From Streptosporangiaceae bacterium (lineage in GTDB: Bacteria; Actinomycetota; Actinomycetes; Streptosporangiales; Streptosporangiaceae), in contig JAOPYK010000170.1 in the NCBI GenBank assembly GCA_025964695.1, positions 51,480 through 115,479 of the forward strand: DNA of 64,000 bases. Reading direction: 5' to 3'. The position numbers and the translations under genes were made by a program. Under the pieces are notes generated by a model. It had not been told where the DNA came from, searched no databases, and was given only the letters and a program-made list of their open reading frames with translations. Numbering within the stretch: position 1 is the first letter of the stretch; each line of letters starts with the position of its first letter. This document shows positions 1-8,152 of this stretch, one piece after another.

Positions 1-279
1 ACGACGGTGGTGGCGGCGTACAGCCCGCGCATTCGACCGGGCGTGCCGGTGTCGTTCCCGCTGTCCTGGGAGGAGCTCGATCGTGTCGTGCCCGCCGATT
101 TCACCCTGCACACCGCGGCACGGCTGATCGCCGGCGCAGACCCGTGGGCCGATCAGATGCCCGAGCCGCAGCGATTGGACTCCGACCTGATCGACGAGGG
201 CCGCGCGATCCCGGTCGCCCGGGTCCAGGCGATGCACGAGGGCAAGCGGCGTGCTCGCGCCCGCCGCGCCGAGGAGTGA
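1..279 (+). CDS. ligD: LigD-type NHEJ polymerase domain, 3' end only
   Basis: The gene enters from the left edge in frame 1 and ends at a TGA. About 92 C-terminal residues are visible. The stretch with SFPLSWEEL, ADFTLHTA, DPW and the tail PVARVQAMHEGKRRARA is typical of the C-terminus of actinobacterial LigD polymerase/primase-domain proteins, which fill and extend ends during Ku-dependent non-homologous end joining. Catalytic residues lie outside the window, so activity cannot be judged. Whether this is a stand-alone polymerase domain or part of a multi-domain LigD is unknown, but the protein ends here without a ligase domain following. Confidence 0.75.
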   Translation, partial: TTVVAAYSPRIRPGVPVSFPLSWEELDRVVPADFTLHTAARLIAGADPWADQMPEPQRLDSDLIDEGRAIPVARVQAMHEGKRRARARRAEE

Positions 280-330
280 TGGCACGCCGGGCTTGACGGC
301 AGGTCGGCGCCGTGGCCCGGGCAGGCGCGG

Positions 331-1299
331 ATGTCAGGCAACATGGGGAGGGTGACTTCCGCGGCAGAGGGTGTTGGCGACGGCACGGCCGGTGCGCCGC
401 CGGACCTGCGGGAGGTGCTCACCACCGCGCCGTTCGGGGCGCTGGCCGAGCTCATCGCAGCCGGTGGCGTGGTGATATTGAGCGGGGCCGGGTTGTCGAC
501 GGAGTCCGGTATTCCGGACTACCGGGGGAGGACCGGGCGGGCCCGGCGGGCCGAGCCGATGACGTACCAGGCGTTCGCCGGCAGCGCCGCGGCTCGCCGG
601 AGATACTGGGCGCGCAGCCACCTTGGCTGGCGGCACATCGCCGCCGCCGTCCCGAACGCGGGTCATCACGCGGTCACCGAACTCGAGCGCCGCGGGCTGG
701 TCGCAGGGACCATCACACAGAACGTCGACGGCCTGCATCAGGCGGCCGGCGCACAGCGAGTGATCGAGCTGCACGGCAGCCTCGGCCGCGTGGCCTGTCT
801 CGAGTGCGGCCGACGCACCTCCCGTGAGGCGCTCGACCAGCGGCTGCGTGCGGTGAATCCCGGCTGGGCCGGGCGGGTGACCCGGATTAACCCGGACGGT
901 GACGCCGTCCTGCCTGACGACCAGGCGGACAACTTCCACCTCGTGGATTGCGAGGGCTGTGGGGGCCTGCTCAAGCCCGACGTGGTGTTCTTCGGTGAGA
1001 ACGTGCCGCGGCCACGCGTCGAGGAGTGCTACGCGCTGGCCGGTCGCGCCGGCGCGCTGGTCGTTCTCGGATCCTCACTGAGCGTGATGTCCGGCTACCG
1101 GTTCGTACGACACGCAGCGAAGCTCGCGATACCCATCGCGATCATCAACCACGGGCCGACACGCGGCGACCCCCACGCCCTGCTGACGCTCGACGCCCCG
1201 CTCGGTCCCACGCTCTCCGCGCTCCTCGCACGGCTCGATGATGAATCCTCCCGCACGTCCCCCGTATCCACCGAGGACGCGCCCGCTCATGTCCGCTGA
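331..1299 (+). CDS. Sir2-family NAD-dependent protein deacylase
   Basis: A 322-residue sirtuin. The family removes acyl groups from lysines, consuming NAD and releasing nicotinamide and O-acyl-ADP-ribose. Visible motifs in order: GAGLSTESGIPDYRG (NAD binding), TQNVDGLHQ with the conserved N-x-D, ELHGS carrying the catalytic histidine, two cysteine pairs (CLEC and CEGC) that form the zinc ribbon, KPDVVFFGE, and LGSSLSV near the C-terminus. Three in-frame starts are possible (331, 343 and GTG 352). The first is used here, although GGGGAGG sits immediately before 352. The gene follows the LigD fragment in the same direction after 51 bases. Confidence 0.9.
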   Translation: MSGNMGRVTSAAEGVGDGTAGAPPDLREVLTTAPFGALAELIAAGGVVILSGAGLSTESGIPDYRGRTGRARRAEPMTYQAFAGSAAARRRYWARSHLGWRHIAAAVPNAGHHAVTELERRGLVAGTITQNVDGLHQAAGAQRVIELHGSLGRVACLECGRRTSREALDQRLRAVNPGWAGRVTRINPDGDAVLPDDQADNFHLVDCEGCGGLLKPDVVFFGENVPRPRVEECYALAGRAGALVVLGSSLSVMSGYRFVRHAAKLAIPIAIINHGPTRGDPHALLTLDAPLGPTLSALLARLDDESSRTSPVSTEDAPAHVR

Positions 1300-1509
1300 C
1301 TGACAGTCCCGCAGCGCTCGCCCCGGGCCGTGCAGCCGCCGAGATCCTCGATCTTCCTCATCATCTGAAAGGACCGCGGGCGCGGGCCACCGTCCCAGGG
1401 GCCGGAGATGATCGGCGGAAGAGGCTCCGTAGGTCCCGGCACGCGGCACGAGAGCGCGTCTGCTGAGCCTTGGTGTCCGGGAGGTCTCGCGGACATGGTG
1501 CGAGTCATG

Positions 1510-1523
1510 CGAACATATGTTCG
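1510..1523. promoter_or_regulatory. SOS (LexA) box overlapping the dinB start codon
   Basis: CGAACATATGTTCG is a perfect 14-bp palindrome matching the Gram-positive/actinobacterial LexA consensus GAAC-N4-GTTC. The ATG at 1517 used as the dinB start lies inside it. This fits either a leaderless transcript with the operator on the promoter/start region, or a start at GTG 1523 just downstream. DinB-type polymerases are known SOS genes, so repression by LexA is a well-supported inference. Confidence 0.85.
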
Positions 1524-2713
1524 TGTCGAGTGAGGCCACGATCCTGCATGCCGACCTGGACGCGTTCTACGCGTCGGTCGAGCAGCGCGACGATCCTCGC
1601 CTGCGCACCAGGCCCGTGATCGTCGGGTCGGGGGTGGTGCTCGCGGCCAGCTACGAGGCGAAGGCGTACGGTGTCCGTACCGCGATGAGCGGTGGCCAGG
1701 CACGGCGGCTGTGCCCGCAGGCGATCGTGGTCGAACCCCGGATGTCGGCCTACACCAACGCGAGCAGGGCCGTGTTCGCGGTGTTCGAGCACACGACACC
1801 GCTGGTGGAGGGGCTGTCGATCGACGAGGCGTTCCTCGACGTGGGCGGGCTGCTCAAGATCTCCGGGCGGCCCGCGGACATCGCCGTACGGCTGCGGCGC
1901 GAGATCCTCCAGGAGGTCGGGCTGCCCATCACGGTCGGAGTGGCGCGGACCAAGTTCCTCGCCAAGGTGGCCAGCGGCGTCGCCAAGCCCGACGGGCTCC
2001 TGGTCGTCCCGCCGGACGGCGAGCTGGACTTCCTGCACCCGCTCCCGGTCGGCCGGCTCTGGGGCGTCGGACCGATCACCGCCGACAAGCTCAACAACCG
2101 GGGGATCACGACGGTCGGGGAGGTGGCCCGGCTGCCCGAGAGCGTGCTGGTCTCCATCCTCGGCCGGGCGTCAGGCCGGCACCTGCACGCGCTGGCCCAC
2201 AACCGCGACCCGCGCCCAGTGAGGATCGGGGTCCGGCGGCGCTCGATGGGGGCCCAGCGAGCGCTGGGCCGCCGTGACAGGTCACCCGAGGACCTCGACG
2301 CCATCGTGATCGCACTGGTCGACCGTCTCGCCCGCAGGCTGCGAACGGCCCGGCGGGTCTGCCGTACCGTCACGCTGCGGCTGCGATTCGACGACTTCTC
2401 ACGAGCGACCCGGTCGCACACGCTGCCCCAGGCCACCGCCGAGACGCCGACAATCCTCCACGCGCTCAGAAGACTGCTGGCCACGTCCATGCCGATGATC
2501 GAAAGTCAGGGCATCACGCTCGTCGGGGTCGCCCTCGGCAACCTGCACGACGACAGCGCCGTCCAGCTCACGCTGCCGTTCGGGCAGGCCACGGACGGCG
2601 CACTCGACACCGCCCTCGACGGCGTACGCGACCGGTTCGGATCGACCGCCATCACCCGCGCCGTGCTTCTCGGCCGCGATCAGGGCGTCTCGGTGCCGCT
2701 CCTGCCCGACTGA
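1517..2713 (+). CDS. dinB: DNA polymerase IV (Y family)
   Basis: 398 residues. An error-prone translesion polymerase. Visible features: the catalytic HADLDAFYASVEQ motif near residue 13, the YEAKAYGVRTAM finger motif, SIDEAFLDV with the second metal-binding carboxylates near residue 100, a helix-hairpin-helix region (LWGVGPITADKL), and a C-terminal little-finger domain with RSMGAQRAL. Upstream in-frame codons contain no start, leaving ATG 1517 or GTG 1523. No Shine-Dalgarno sequence precedes either, and the SOS palindrome covers the first codons, which suggests a leaderless mRNA. There is no recognisable C-terminal beta-clamp peptide beyond VQLTLPFG, which resembles a clamp-binding motif (QLTLPF, near residue 353). 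Confidence 0.95.
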   Translation: MFVSSEATILHADLDAFYASVEQRDDPRLRTRPVIVGSGVVLAASYEAKAYGVRTAMSGGQARRLCPQAIVVEPRMSAYTNASRAVFAVFEHTTPLVEGLSIDEAFLDVGGLLKISGRPADIAVRLRREILQEVGLPITVGVARTKFLAKVASGVAKPDGLLVVPPDGELDFLHPLPVGRLWGVGPITADKLNNRGITTVGEVARLPESVLVSILGRASGRHLHALAHNRDPRPVRIGVRRRSMGAQRALGRRDRSPEDLDAIVIALVDRLARRLRTARRVCRTVTLRLRFDDFSRATRSHTLPQATAETPTILHALRRLLATSMPMIESQGITLVGVALGNLHDDSAVQLTLPFGQATDGALDTALDGVRDRFGSTAITRAVLLGRDQGVSVPLLPD

Positions 2714-2795
2714 TCCGCCCCGACTGATCCGTACGACGTCCAGGCCGATCCCCGCCGGGGACTGTCCAGTCCGCTCGCCACGCTAGTTTGGAAAG

Positions 2796-3170
2796 ATGGA
2801 GGAGAACCGGGCACGACGGGTCGTCGACGCGCTGCGTGATCGCGGCATCAACGCTCATCTACTGAGGGCCGGCGTGGGCCAGTTCGGGGTGCGCGTGCCG
2901 CTGCCCGGCGGGCGTGAGGCGGAATGGGACACCGACGGCACCGCCGGCCTCGAGGCCCAAGTGATGCGCGACGGGATGCTCGTCGGTTTCGTGCCGGTGA
3001 TCGAGGGATCCGAAGACTTCGACGAGCAGCAGGTCATCGACGCCATCGCGCGGACCGACTACGACCAGCCGGTGGCCCGGCAACGTCCGGCCGCGCCGCC
3101 GCCCGCCCAGCCGCTGCCTCGAGAAGGTGGCGTCTTCCGCCGCTTCCTTGACGGCTTCCGATATCGGTAG
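2796..3170 (+). CDS. Conserved hypothetical protein, 124 aa
   Basis: Not recognised beyond a likely actinobacterial conserved small protein. It is acidic to neutral, with a compact N-terminal alpha/beta-like part (residues 1-90) and a proline-rich linker (PAAPPPAQPLP) before a basic tail ending FRRFLDGFRYR, which could bind membrane or nucleic acid. There are no cysteine clusters and no membrane segments. It begins 82 bases after dinB. An AAAG stretch lies just before the ATG but no clear Shine-Dalgarno is seen. Confidence 0.6.
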   Translation: MEENRARRVVDALRDRGINAHLLRAGVGQFGVRVPLPGGREAEWDTDGTAGLEAQVMRDGMLVGFVPVIEGSEDFDEQQVIDAIARTDYDQPVARQRPAAPPPAQPLPREGGVFRRFLDGFRYR

Positions 3171-3308
3171 CAGCGACCCGCCCCCGTCAAGATGACCTTC
3201 CCGTTCTGAGGCGCCGTCCTGACAAGCCTCCGTGCGCGCAGCCAGGTACGCCTGCGCCCGCGACGTCATCGCTGTGCCCACTCATCGCAGCATGTGCGGG
3301 CGTTCCGA

Positions 3309-3719
3309 TCAGTCCTGGCGCTCCTGGCGGTCTCCTCGCTCAGCCGGTCGCCCGAACAGCTTCTCGATACTACGGCGCTCGCGTTTGGTGGGGCGACCCG
3401 TGCCACGATCACGTACGGCCACCGCCCCGACCTCCTCGCGCGGAGGAGGCGGAGGGCTCTTGTCGATATAGCACTCGGCGGCCACGGGTGCGCTGACACG
3501 CTTGGTGATGATCCGGGAGACGACCACGATGCGGTCGCGTCCTTCGTGGCGAACCCGAACCTCGTCACCGACCCGGAGCGCGTGCGCGGGCTTGACCCGC
3601 AGCCCATTGACCCTGACGTGCCCGCCCCGGCACGCGTCGGACGCGATCGAACGGGTCCTGGTCAGCCGGACCGACCAGATCCAGCTGTCCACCCGAGCGC
3701 TCACCTGCTCACCCGCCAT
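3309..3719 (-). CDS. S4-domain RNA-binding protein (Hsp15/RlbA-like)
   Basis: 136 residues. The N-terminus (about 8-70) has the S4 fold signature: RVDSWIWSVRLTRTRS, then GGHVRVNGLRVKPAHALRVGDEVRV. Heat-shock protein Hsp15 relatives with this layout bind free 50S subunits carrying stalled nascent chains. The C-terminus is basic and low in complexity (GRPTKRERRSIEKLFGRP), also usual for this family. It is transcribed alone, convergent with the 2796 gene and divergent from the secreted phosphoesterase gene. Confidence 0.85.
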   Translation of the reverse strand: MAGEQVSARVDSWIWSVRLTRTRSIASDACRGGHVRVNGLRVKPAHALRVGDEVRVRHEGRDRIVVVSRIITKRVSAPVAAECYIDKSPPPPPREEVGAVAVRDRGTGRPTKRERRSIEKLFGRPAERGDRQERQD

Positions 3720-4122
3720 CCCGTCACTTTAATGCGGTGCGCGCGTGCGGTCGTCCAGTCGGTCACTCGCCTTACCGTCCAACGGTCAGCGACCGCGTCA
3801 CGGCCGCGTCCGACGAGGCACACCACACGTCGCCGGGCGACCTGGACCTGGCAAACGGCCGGCCGCCTGACGTCCGAGGACGTACTCAGGCTGTTGTCCT
3901 GATCCGCGGGACCTACATCGGCTCGATCGGGCCGGCGGCACTCGCGACAGACGCCGTTGAGCCCGCCCGGGTGACCGCGCCCAGACGCATGAATGCCGCA
4001 CCGTATGGCGTGTTCAACGGGCTCATGCCGGAAGTTCATCTCGCGGCCGATCTTCGGGGAGGCGGGGAGCCGTAGCGTCGAACGCCTCGGCTCTCGGTCA
4101 TGACTCGCGAAAGGCTCGGCCC
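3720..4122. other. Intergenic region with no supported gene
   Basis: About 400 bases between the divergent S4 and phosphoesterase genes. It must hold both promoters. I see no convincing open reading frame, RNA gene, or strong palindrome in it. Confidence 0.5.
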
Positions 4123-6312
4123 ATGTCCTCACGAAGGCGGACGTTGTCACGGCTCCGTACCCTGATGGCGATGGCCTTGGCGGTGACGGTGGCCGGCTGG
4201 ATCGGGGGTTTCGCGCAGGTCGCCGGGGCAGGGGCCGCCGCGCCGGCGCACTACGACCACGTCTTCGTGGTCGTCATGGAGAACCACGGCTACTCCGACG
4301 TGATCGGCAATTCGGCCGCCCCCAACCTCAACGCCCTGGCCGAGCAGTACGGGAGCGCCACCGACTACTACGCGATCACGCATCCCAGCGAACCGAACTA
4401 CGTGGCGATGCTCGGCGGTAGCCCTTTCGGCGTCGCCAACGACAACCCCTACTATCTCAACCAGGTACCTAAGGCGAGTCTGATCAGCCAGCTCGACCAC
4501 GCGGGCGTCAGTTGGAAGGCGTACCTGCAGGGTGTGCCACACCCGGGATACCAGGGCATCTGCTACCCCGCCGCATGCAACGGCGCGCCGGACAAGGACC
4601 CGTTGTACGTCTCCAAGCACAACGGGATCCTCAACTACAGCAGCTCCCTGAACGCGGGGGACTGGTCGCGGCAGGTGCCGATCGAACAGCTCGGCAATGA
4701 TCTGCGCAGCGGCGACGTGCCTGCCTTCAACTATGTGATCCCTGACGAATGCCACGACCAGCACGGTGATCCGCCGTACTGCCTGGACTCGGGCAGCGCC
4801 GGCGGCACCGACCCGCAGGACCAGCATCTCGTGGCGACGGGCGACCAGTACCTCGGCCGGCTCGTCAGCACCATCACCGGCGCGGGCTTCTGGGCCAAGG
4901 GCAACAACGCCATCGACATCGTCTACGACGAGGGCAGCAACAACGACAATGGCGGCGGCCAGGTCGCCAACGTCGTGGTCACCAGCCACGGGGTGCGAGG
5001 GCTGCACGATCCGACCTTCTACAACCACTACTCGCTGTTGCAGACTCTGCAGCGCAACTTCGGTCTCGGCTGCCTCGCCAACTCCTGCGACACCGCGACG
5101 GTGACGTCGATGAACCCGCTGTTCGCGGTCACCGGCAGCAAGGCGACCGCGTTCAAGGAGTTGCCGGTTCCCTCCATCGGGACGCCGACGCCGGCCCCCG
5201 CCGAGCCGGTCTCGTACGTTACCGACAGGCCGGCGAGCGCAGGTTGGGCCGTGCAGGCCGCACCGAAGCTCGGTACGGGTGACAACACCTACGGAGCGGT
5301 CGCGGCCGTCTCGGCCAAGGACGTCTGGGCGGTCGGCAACTTCCTGCCTGACACGGCGACCAGCAACAAGGACGCCACGTTGACCCTCGCCGCGCACTTC
5401 GACGGAACGAGGTGGACGCACACGCCGACCCCGACCACGGGGCCGAACTACAACACCCTGTTCGGCGTCGCGGCCGTACCGGGCAAGGCGTGGGCGGTCG
5501 GCGTCGGCCTGGACCAGGGGTACCACTCTCACAGCGTGATCGAGGCGTGGGACGGCAGAGCCTGGCACCTGGTCACGGGGCCCACGCTCGACACCACTCG
5601 CGACGTCCTCTACTCGGCGACCGCGATCTCGGCGGACGACGTCTGGGCCGTGGGCGAGCAGCAGAGCCGGTCGGGCCGGTTCGGCACCCTGATCGAGCAC
5701 TGGGACGGCAAGCGCTGGGCCGTCGTCCCGAGCCCCGACCCCGGCGTCGCCGGCGACCACCTCTACGCTGTCGCCGCCTCGGGCGCCCACGACGTCTGGG
5801 CGGTCGGCCAACGCAACGATCACAGCGCCGACAGGCCCCTGGCCGAGCACTGGGACGGTAAGCGCTGGAGCGTCGTGGACGTACCGTCTGCGGGTGCCGG
5901 CGGCGTGCTGCAGGGTGTCGCGGTCCGCGGCGGGCAGGTCTGGGCGGTCGGCCAGACCGACGACGCCGCACACCAGGGCCGCCCGTTGAGCACGCACCTC
6001 AGCCACGGCCGCTGGACGACGACCGTCAACACGCAACTCGGCGCGGCGTTCAGCAACCTCAACGGCGTTGTCATCGTCGGCGACACCGCCTGGGCCGCCG
6101 GCACGTACTACGACACGGCGAGCGGCCACCAGCTCACCTTGGTCGCCCGCAACGACGGCGCCGGCTGGAGGACCGTCAAGGCGCCCAACCCCGGCACCGG
6201 AGACAAGGTGCTCGGCGGCATCTCAGCGGCCGGCGACGCGATCTGGGCGGTCGGTTACGACAAGACCGACGCCGGGCGCAGCCCGCTGATCGAGTCGCAC
6301 CCCGGCGGTTGA
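4123..6312 (+). CDS. Secreted phosphoesterase with C-terminal seven-repeat propeller-like domain
   Basis: 729 residues. A signal peptide (RR near the N-terminus, a hydrophobic core, cleavage near AGAAAPA) is followed by a phosphoesterase-family domain (PF04185-like, the family of acid phosphatases and non-specific phospholipase C): HVFVVVMENHGYSD, APNLNALAEQYG, SEPNYVAMLGG and YDEGSNND, roughly residues 45-340. The C-terminal half carries seven repeats of about 50 residues, each with a DVWAVG-type core. Their tryptophans fall at residues 402, 457, 508, 559, 607, 657 and 708, so a seven-bladed beta-propeller is likely. The repeat domain may bind a polymer or surface ligand. The gene is monocistronic. 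Confidence 0.85.
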   Translation: MSSRRRTLSRLRTLMAMALAVTVAGWIGGFAQVAGAGAAAPAHYDHVFVVVMENHGYSDVIGNSAAPNLNALAEQYGSATDYYAITHPSEPNYVAMLGGSPFGVANDNPYYLNQVPKASLISQLDHAGVSWKAYLQGVPHPGYQGICYPAACNGAPDKDPLYVSKHNGILNYSSSLNAGDWSRQVPIEQLGNDLRSGDVPAFNYVIPDECHDQHGDPPYCLDSGSAGGTDPQDQHLVATGDQYLGRLVSTITGAGFWAKGNNAIDIVYDEGSNNDNGGGQVANVVVTSHGVRGLHDPTFYNHYSLLQTLQRNFGLGCLANSCDTATVTSMNPLFAVTGSKATAFKELPVPSIGTPTPAPAEPVSYVTDRPASAGWAVQAAPKLGTGDNTYGAVAAVSAKDVWAVGNFLPDTATSNKDATLTLAAHFDGTRWTHTPTPTTGPNYNTLFGVAAVPGKAWAVGVGLDQGYHSHSVIEAWDGRAWHLVTGPTLDTTRDVLYSATAISADDVWAVGEQQSRSGRFGTLIEHWDGKRWAVVPSPDPGVAGDHLYAVAASGAHDVWAVGQRNDHSADRPLAEHWDGKRWSVVDVPSAGAGGVLQGVAVRGGQVWAVGQTDDAAHQGRPLSTHLSHGRWTTTVNTQLGAAFSNLNGVVIVGDTAWAAGTYYDTASGHQLTLVARNDGAGWRTVKAPNPGTGDKVLGGISAAGDAIWAVGYDKTDAGRSPLIESHPGG

Positions 6313-6475
6313 CGGACCGGAGCACTCGTCAGCCTCGTCGGTCAACGCCGGTCGGTCGCGATCACTGTGCAAGATCGCCGACCGGCCGGCGCGCGGACCG
6401 TGGCAAGTGAGTGGTCCAGATGGCCGCGTGGTCGGCCATGTAATCGGTTTGTCCTCGCGGGAAGGCGCCGCTGGC

Positions 6476-6739
6476 GTGCGCGCTGTGCGGATCCGAGGAT
6501 ATGTGGAGGCTGATTGGTCTCAGGTGTGGCCGATCGTGCGAGAGGTCGTGCGGGCGGAGGAGACATTTCCGGCGCGGGGATACGCAGGAATGCAGTTCAA
6601 CGCAGTGGTCGAGTCGAATCACTCGGCCTTGGAACTCTACAAGCGACACGGCTTCAGCGTGGTCGGAACGGTTCCCGGCGCCCTCGCGCATCCGACCCTG
6701 GGTCGCGTGGGCCTCCAGGTGATGTACCGCGTCTTCTGA
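6476..6739 (+). pseudogene. GNAT acetyltransferase remnant with in-frame internal deletion
   Basis: Starting at GTG 6476 the product begins like a GNAT N-terminus (VRIRGYVEADWSQVWPIVREV) and then near base 6571 jumps directly to a GNAT C-terminus (ARGYAGMQFNAVV, then SNHSALELYKRHGF and VGLQVMYRVF). The central strands and the acetyl-CoA pyrophosphate loop (Q/RxxGxG/A) are absent, roughly 60-70 residues. The protein is therefore too short to fold as an acetyltransferase. The reading frame stays open across the junction. The 3' end abuts the broken phosphotransferase on the other strand. Confidence 0.75.
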
Positions 6740-6747
6740 GCATGTAG

Positions 6748-7198
6748 CCCGGGATCGGCGATGGCCACGACGGCCCAGTCGATGATGCCCGTTACGGCGT
6801 TCGACTCGACGTCTACCAGTATGTGCTCACTGCCCAGGTCATTGTGGCAGAGCGCCAGGGCTTGGGATTTCGCCGGCGGTGCGCGGCCGAGGAAGTCCTC
6901 GAGGAGCCTCCGGTCTGGCGCGGGCAGCCATTCCGCCACCGGCTGGAAGGTCCGTTCGGCGTCCTGCCGCCGGGGAACCGGCAACGTGGACACCCCGGCC
7001 ACCCCGGCGAGCAGGTCCGCCTCGCGCCGGACAACTTCACTGCGGTGGGCGGGGTCATCCGCCTTGCTCCGCCGGATGATCAGCTCATCGTTGACCTCGT
7101 AGACGAGGTTGTTCCCAGCCCTCACCCAGCCTCACCACGGAGTGGACCTCGCAAGCCGGCAGGTGGCGGGTGAGCAACGCGAGGATCTCGTCGGTCAC
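6748..7198 (-). pseudogene. Aminoglycoside phosphotransferase (APH) family remnant
   Basis: The N-terminal part reads from GTG 7198 (VTDEILALLTRHLPACEV, then VVRLGEGW). It continues in another frame after an extra base near 7112, where GGGACAAC would be expected and GGGAACAAC is found. The second part (NLVYEVNDELIIRRSK, the catalytic loop ALCHNDLGSEHILVD, then IIDWAVVAIADP) carries the Brenner-type HND motif and the metal-binding D. Homology stops at ADP near 6748, so the last third or more is lost where the GNAT remnant abuts. Both a frameshift and a truncation argue for a dead gene. Confidence 0.8.
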
Positions 7199-7328
7199 AC
7201 CAGCACCCTGGTGGCGCCTGGAGCCGGCCTCGCCACTGTCAGGTGAGCTTCGGCTGGGCTTCGACGTCGCCGCTCAGACGCGTGCCACCTTCCCCGGTCC
7301 GCATGGCCTTACCCGGACCAGCGCGTCG

Positions 7329-7562
7329 TCAGAGCTTCATGAGCTTTGCGTACGGCGCCGTGATGCGTTGCTGGTGCGTGCCGAAATCGATGAGCACGGC
7401 GATGTCGTCCTCGACACCGATGACCAGGCCGAGGCCGTACTTGTCGTGGGTCACCCGGTCTTGCAGCGAGAACTGCTCGATAGGCGGGGTGGCCGCCGGG
7501 GCGTTGAAGGGACTTGTGGACAGGTGTCGCCGGGTCGCGGCTCGGGAGCTGTTCATTGTCAC
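7329..7562 (-). CDS. Small conserved actinobacterial protein, 77 aa
   Basis: The C-terminal 50 residues (FSLQDRVTHDKYGLGLVIG, then VLIDFG, then ITAPYAKLMKL) resemble a conserved small actinobacterial protein with a barrel-like 'GDRVxHDxxGLG' signature similar to the C-terminal domain of UvrD-type helicases. That family likeness is from memory and is moderate. The function is unknown. The N-terminal 25 residues are low in complexity and the true start may be internal. Confidence 0.65.
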   Translation of the reverse strand: MTMNSSRAATRRHLSTSPFNAPAATPPIEQFSLQDRVTHDKYGLGLVIGVEDDIAVLIDFGTHQQRITAPYAKLMKL

Positions 7563-8152
7563 CCCAGTATGCGCCTACCTGGCCGATCACGGCGAGTTCC
7601 TCCCGGGAATCCGCGAAGTTGGGCGCCGGGCAGCCCAGATTGTGATCCGGCGCCGCCCGCCCGAAGGGGCCCGGGAGTGTGGACGGACGGATCCGCTTTG
7701 CGCATGCGGCGCCGGGGCGTCGTTCGCAGCGGCCCGCCGCCCACAGCCCCACCCGCCGGGGTCGGCCCGAACCCGGCACGCGGCCCCAAGCACAGCACGC
7801 TTATCTGGATCCATGTCGGAAATGTGTTGTCGAGTGCATCCGGAAGCGCGCGGGGTGGATGTGCTCGCACAAGGGGCGGAGTCAATTTGATCAACCTATT
7901 AACACTTGTTGGGATGTCTATTGATGGTGGACAAGGATTCATATCTGAAATTACTGATAACTTCCTACGGTGCACCGGATCGGGCGGTGAGATCACCGGA
8001 TTTCGCCAAGCGTCGATGTGTTCGCAGGGTCTGCGATCGACTGGTGGCTCGCTCGGTGAGGCGTTGTTACCCTGCGCGGTCGTAGGTGGCCGTACGAATC
8101 TGGAAGATGTCAGTCAATAGGCAGAATCTGCTACAGACGAAAGAGCCGACAA
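7563..8152. other. Gene-poor stretch with a low-GC patch
   Basis: About 590 bases without a supported gene. Bases near 7885-7975 and 8135-8200 are markedly AT-richer than the surroundings (runs such as TTTGATCAACCTATTAACAC). They probably include the promoter of the ice-binding-like gene. Open frames here on both strands have no recognisable composition. Confidence 0.45.

Noticed and set aside
4147..6129. 660-codon minus-strand frame opposite the phosphoesterase gene
   Set aside because: It is rich in Arg, Val, Asp and Gly as expected of an antisense frame to a GC-rich gene. The plus strand carries clear signal peptide, catalytic motifs and repeats.
7170..8120. Long plus-strand open frame of about 316 codons
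   Set aside because: It overlaps the recognised 77-aa minus-strand gene and the phosphotransferase remnant, lacks a ribosome-binding site, has no family resemblance, and its composition fits a shadow frame in GC-rich DNA.
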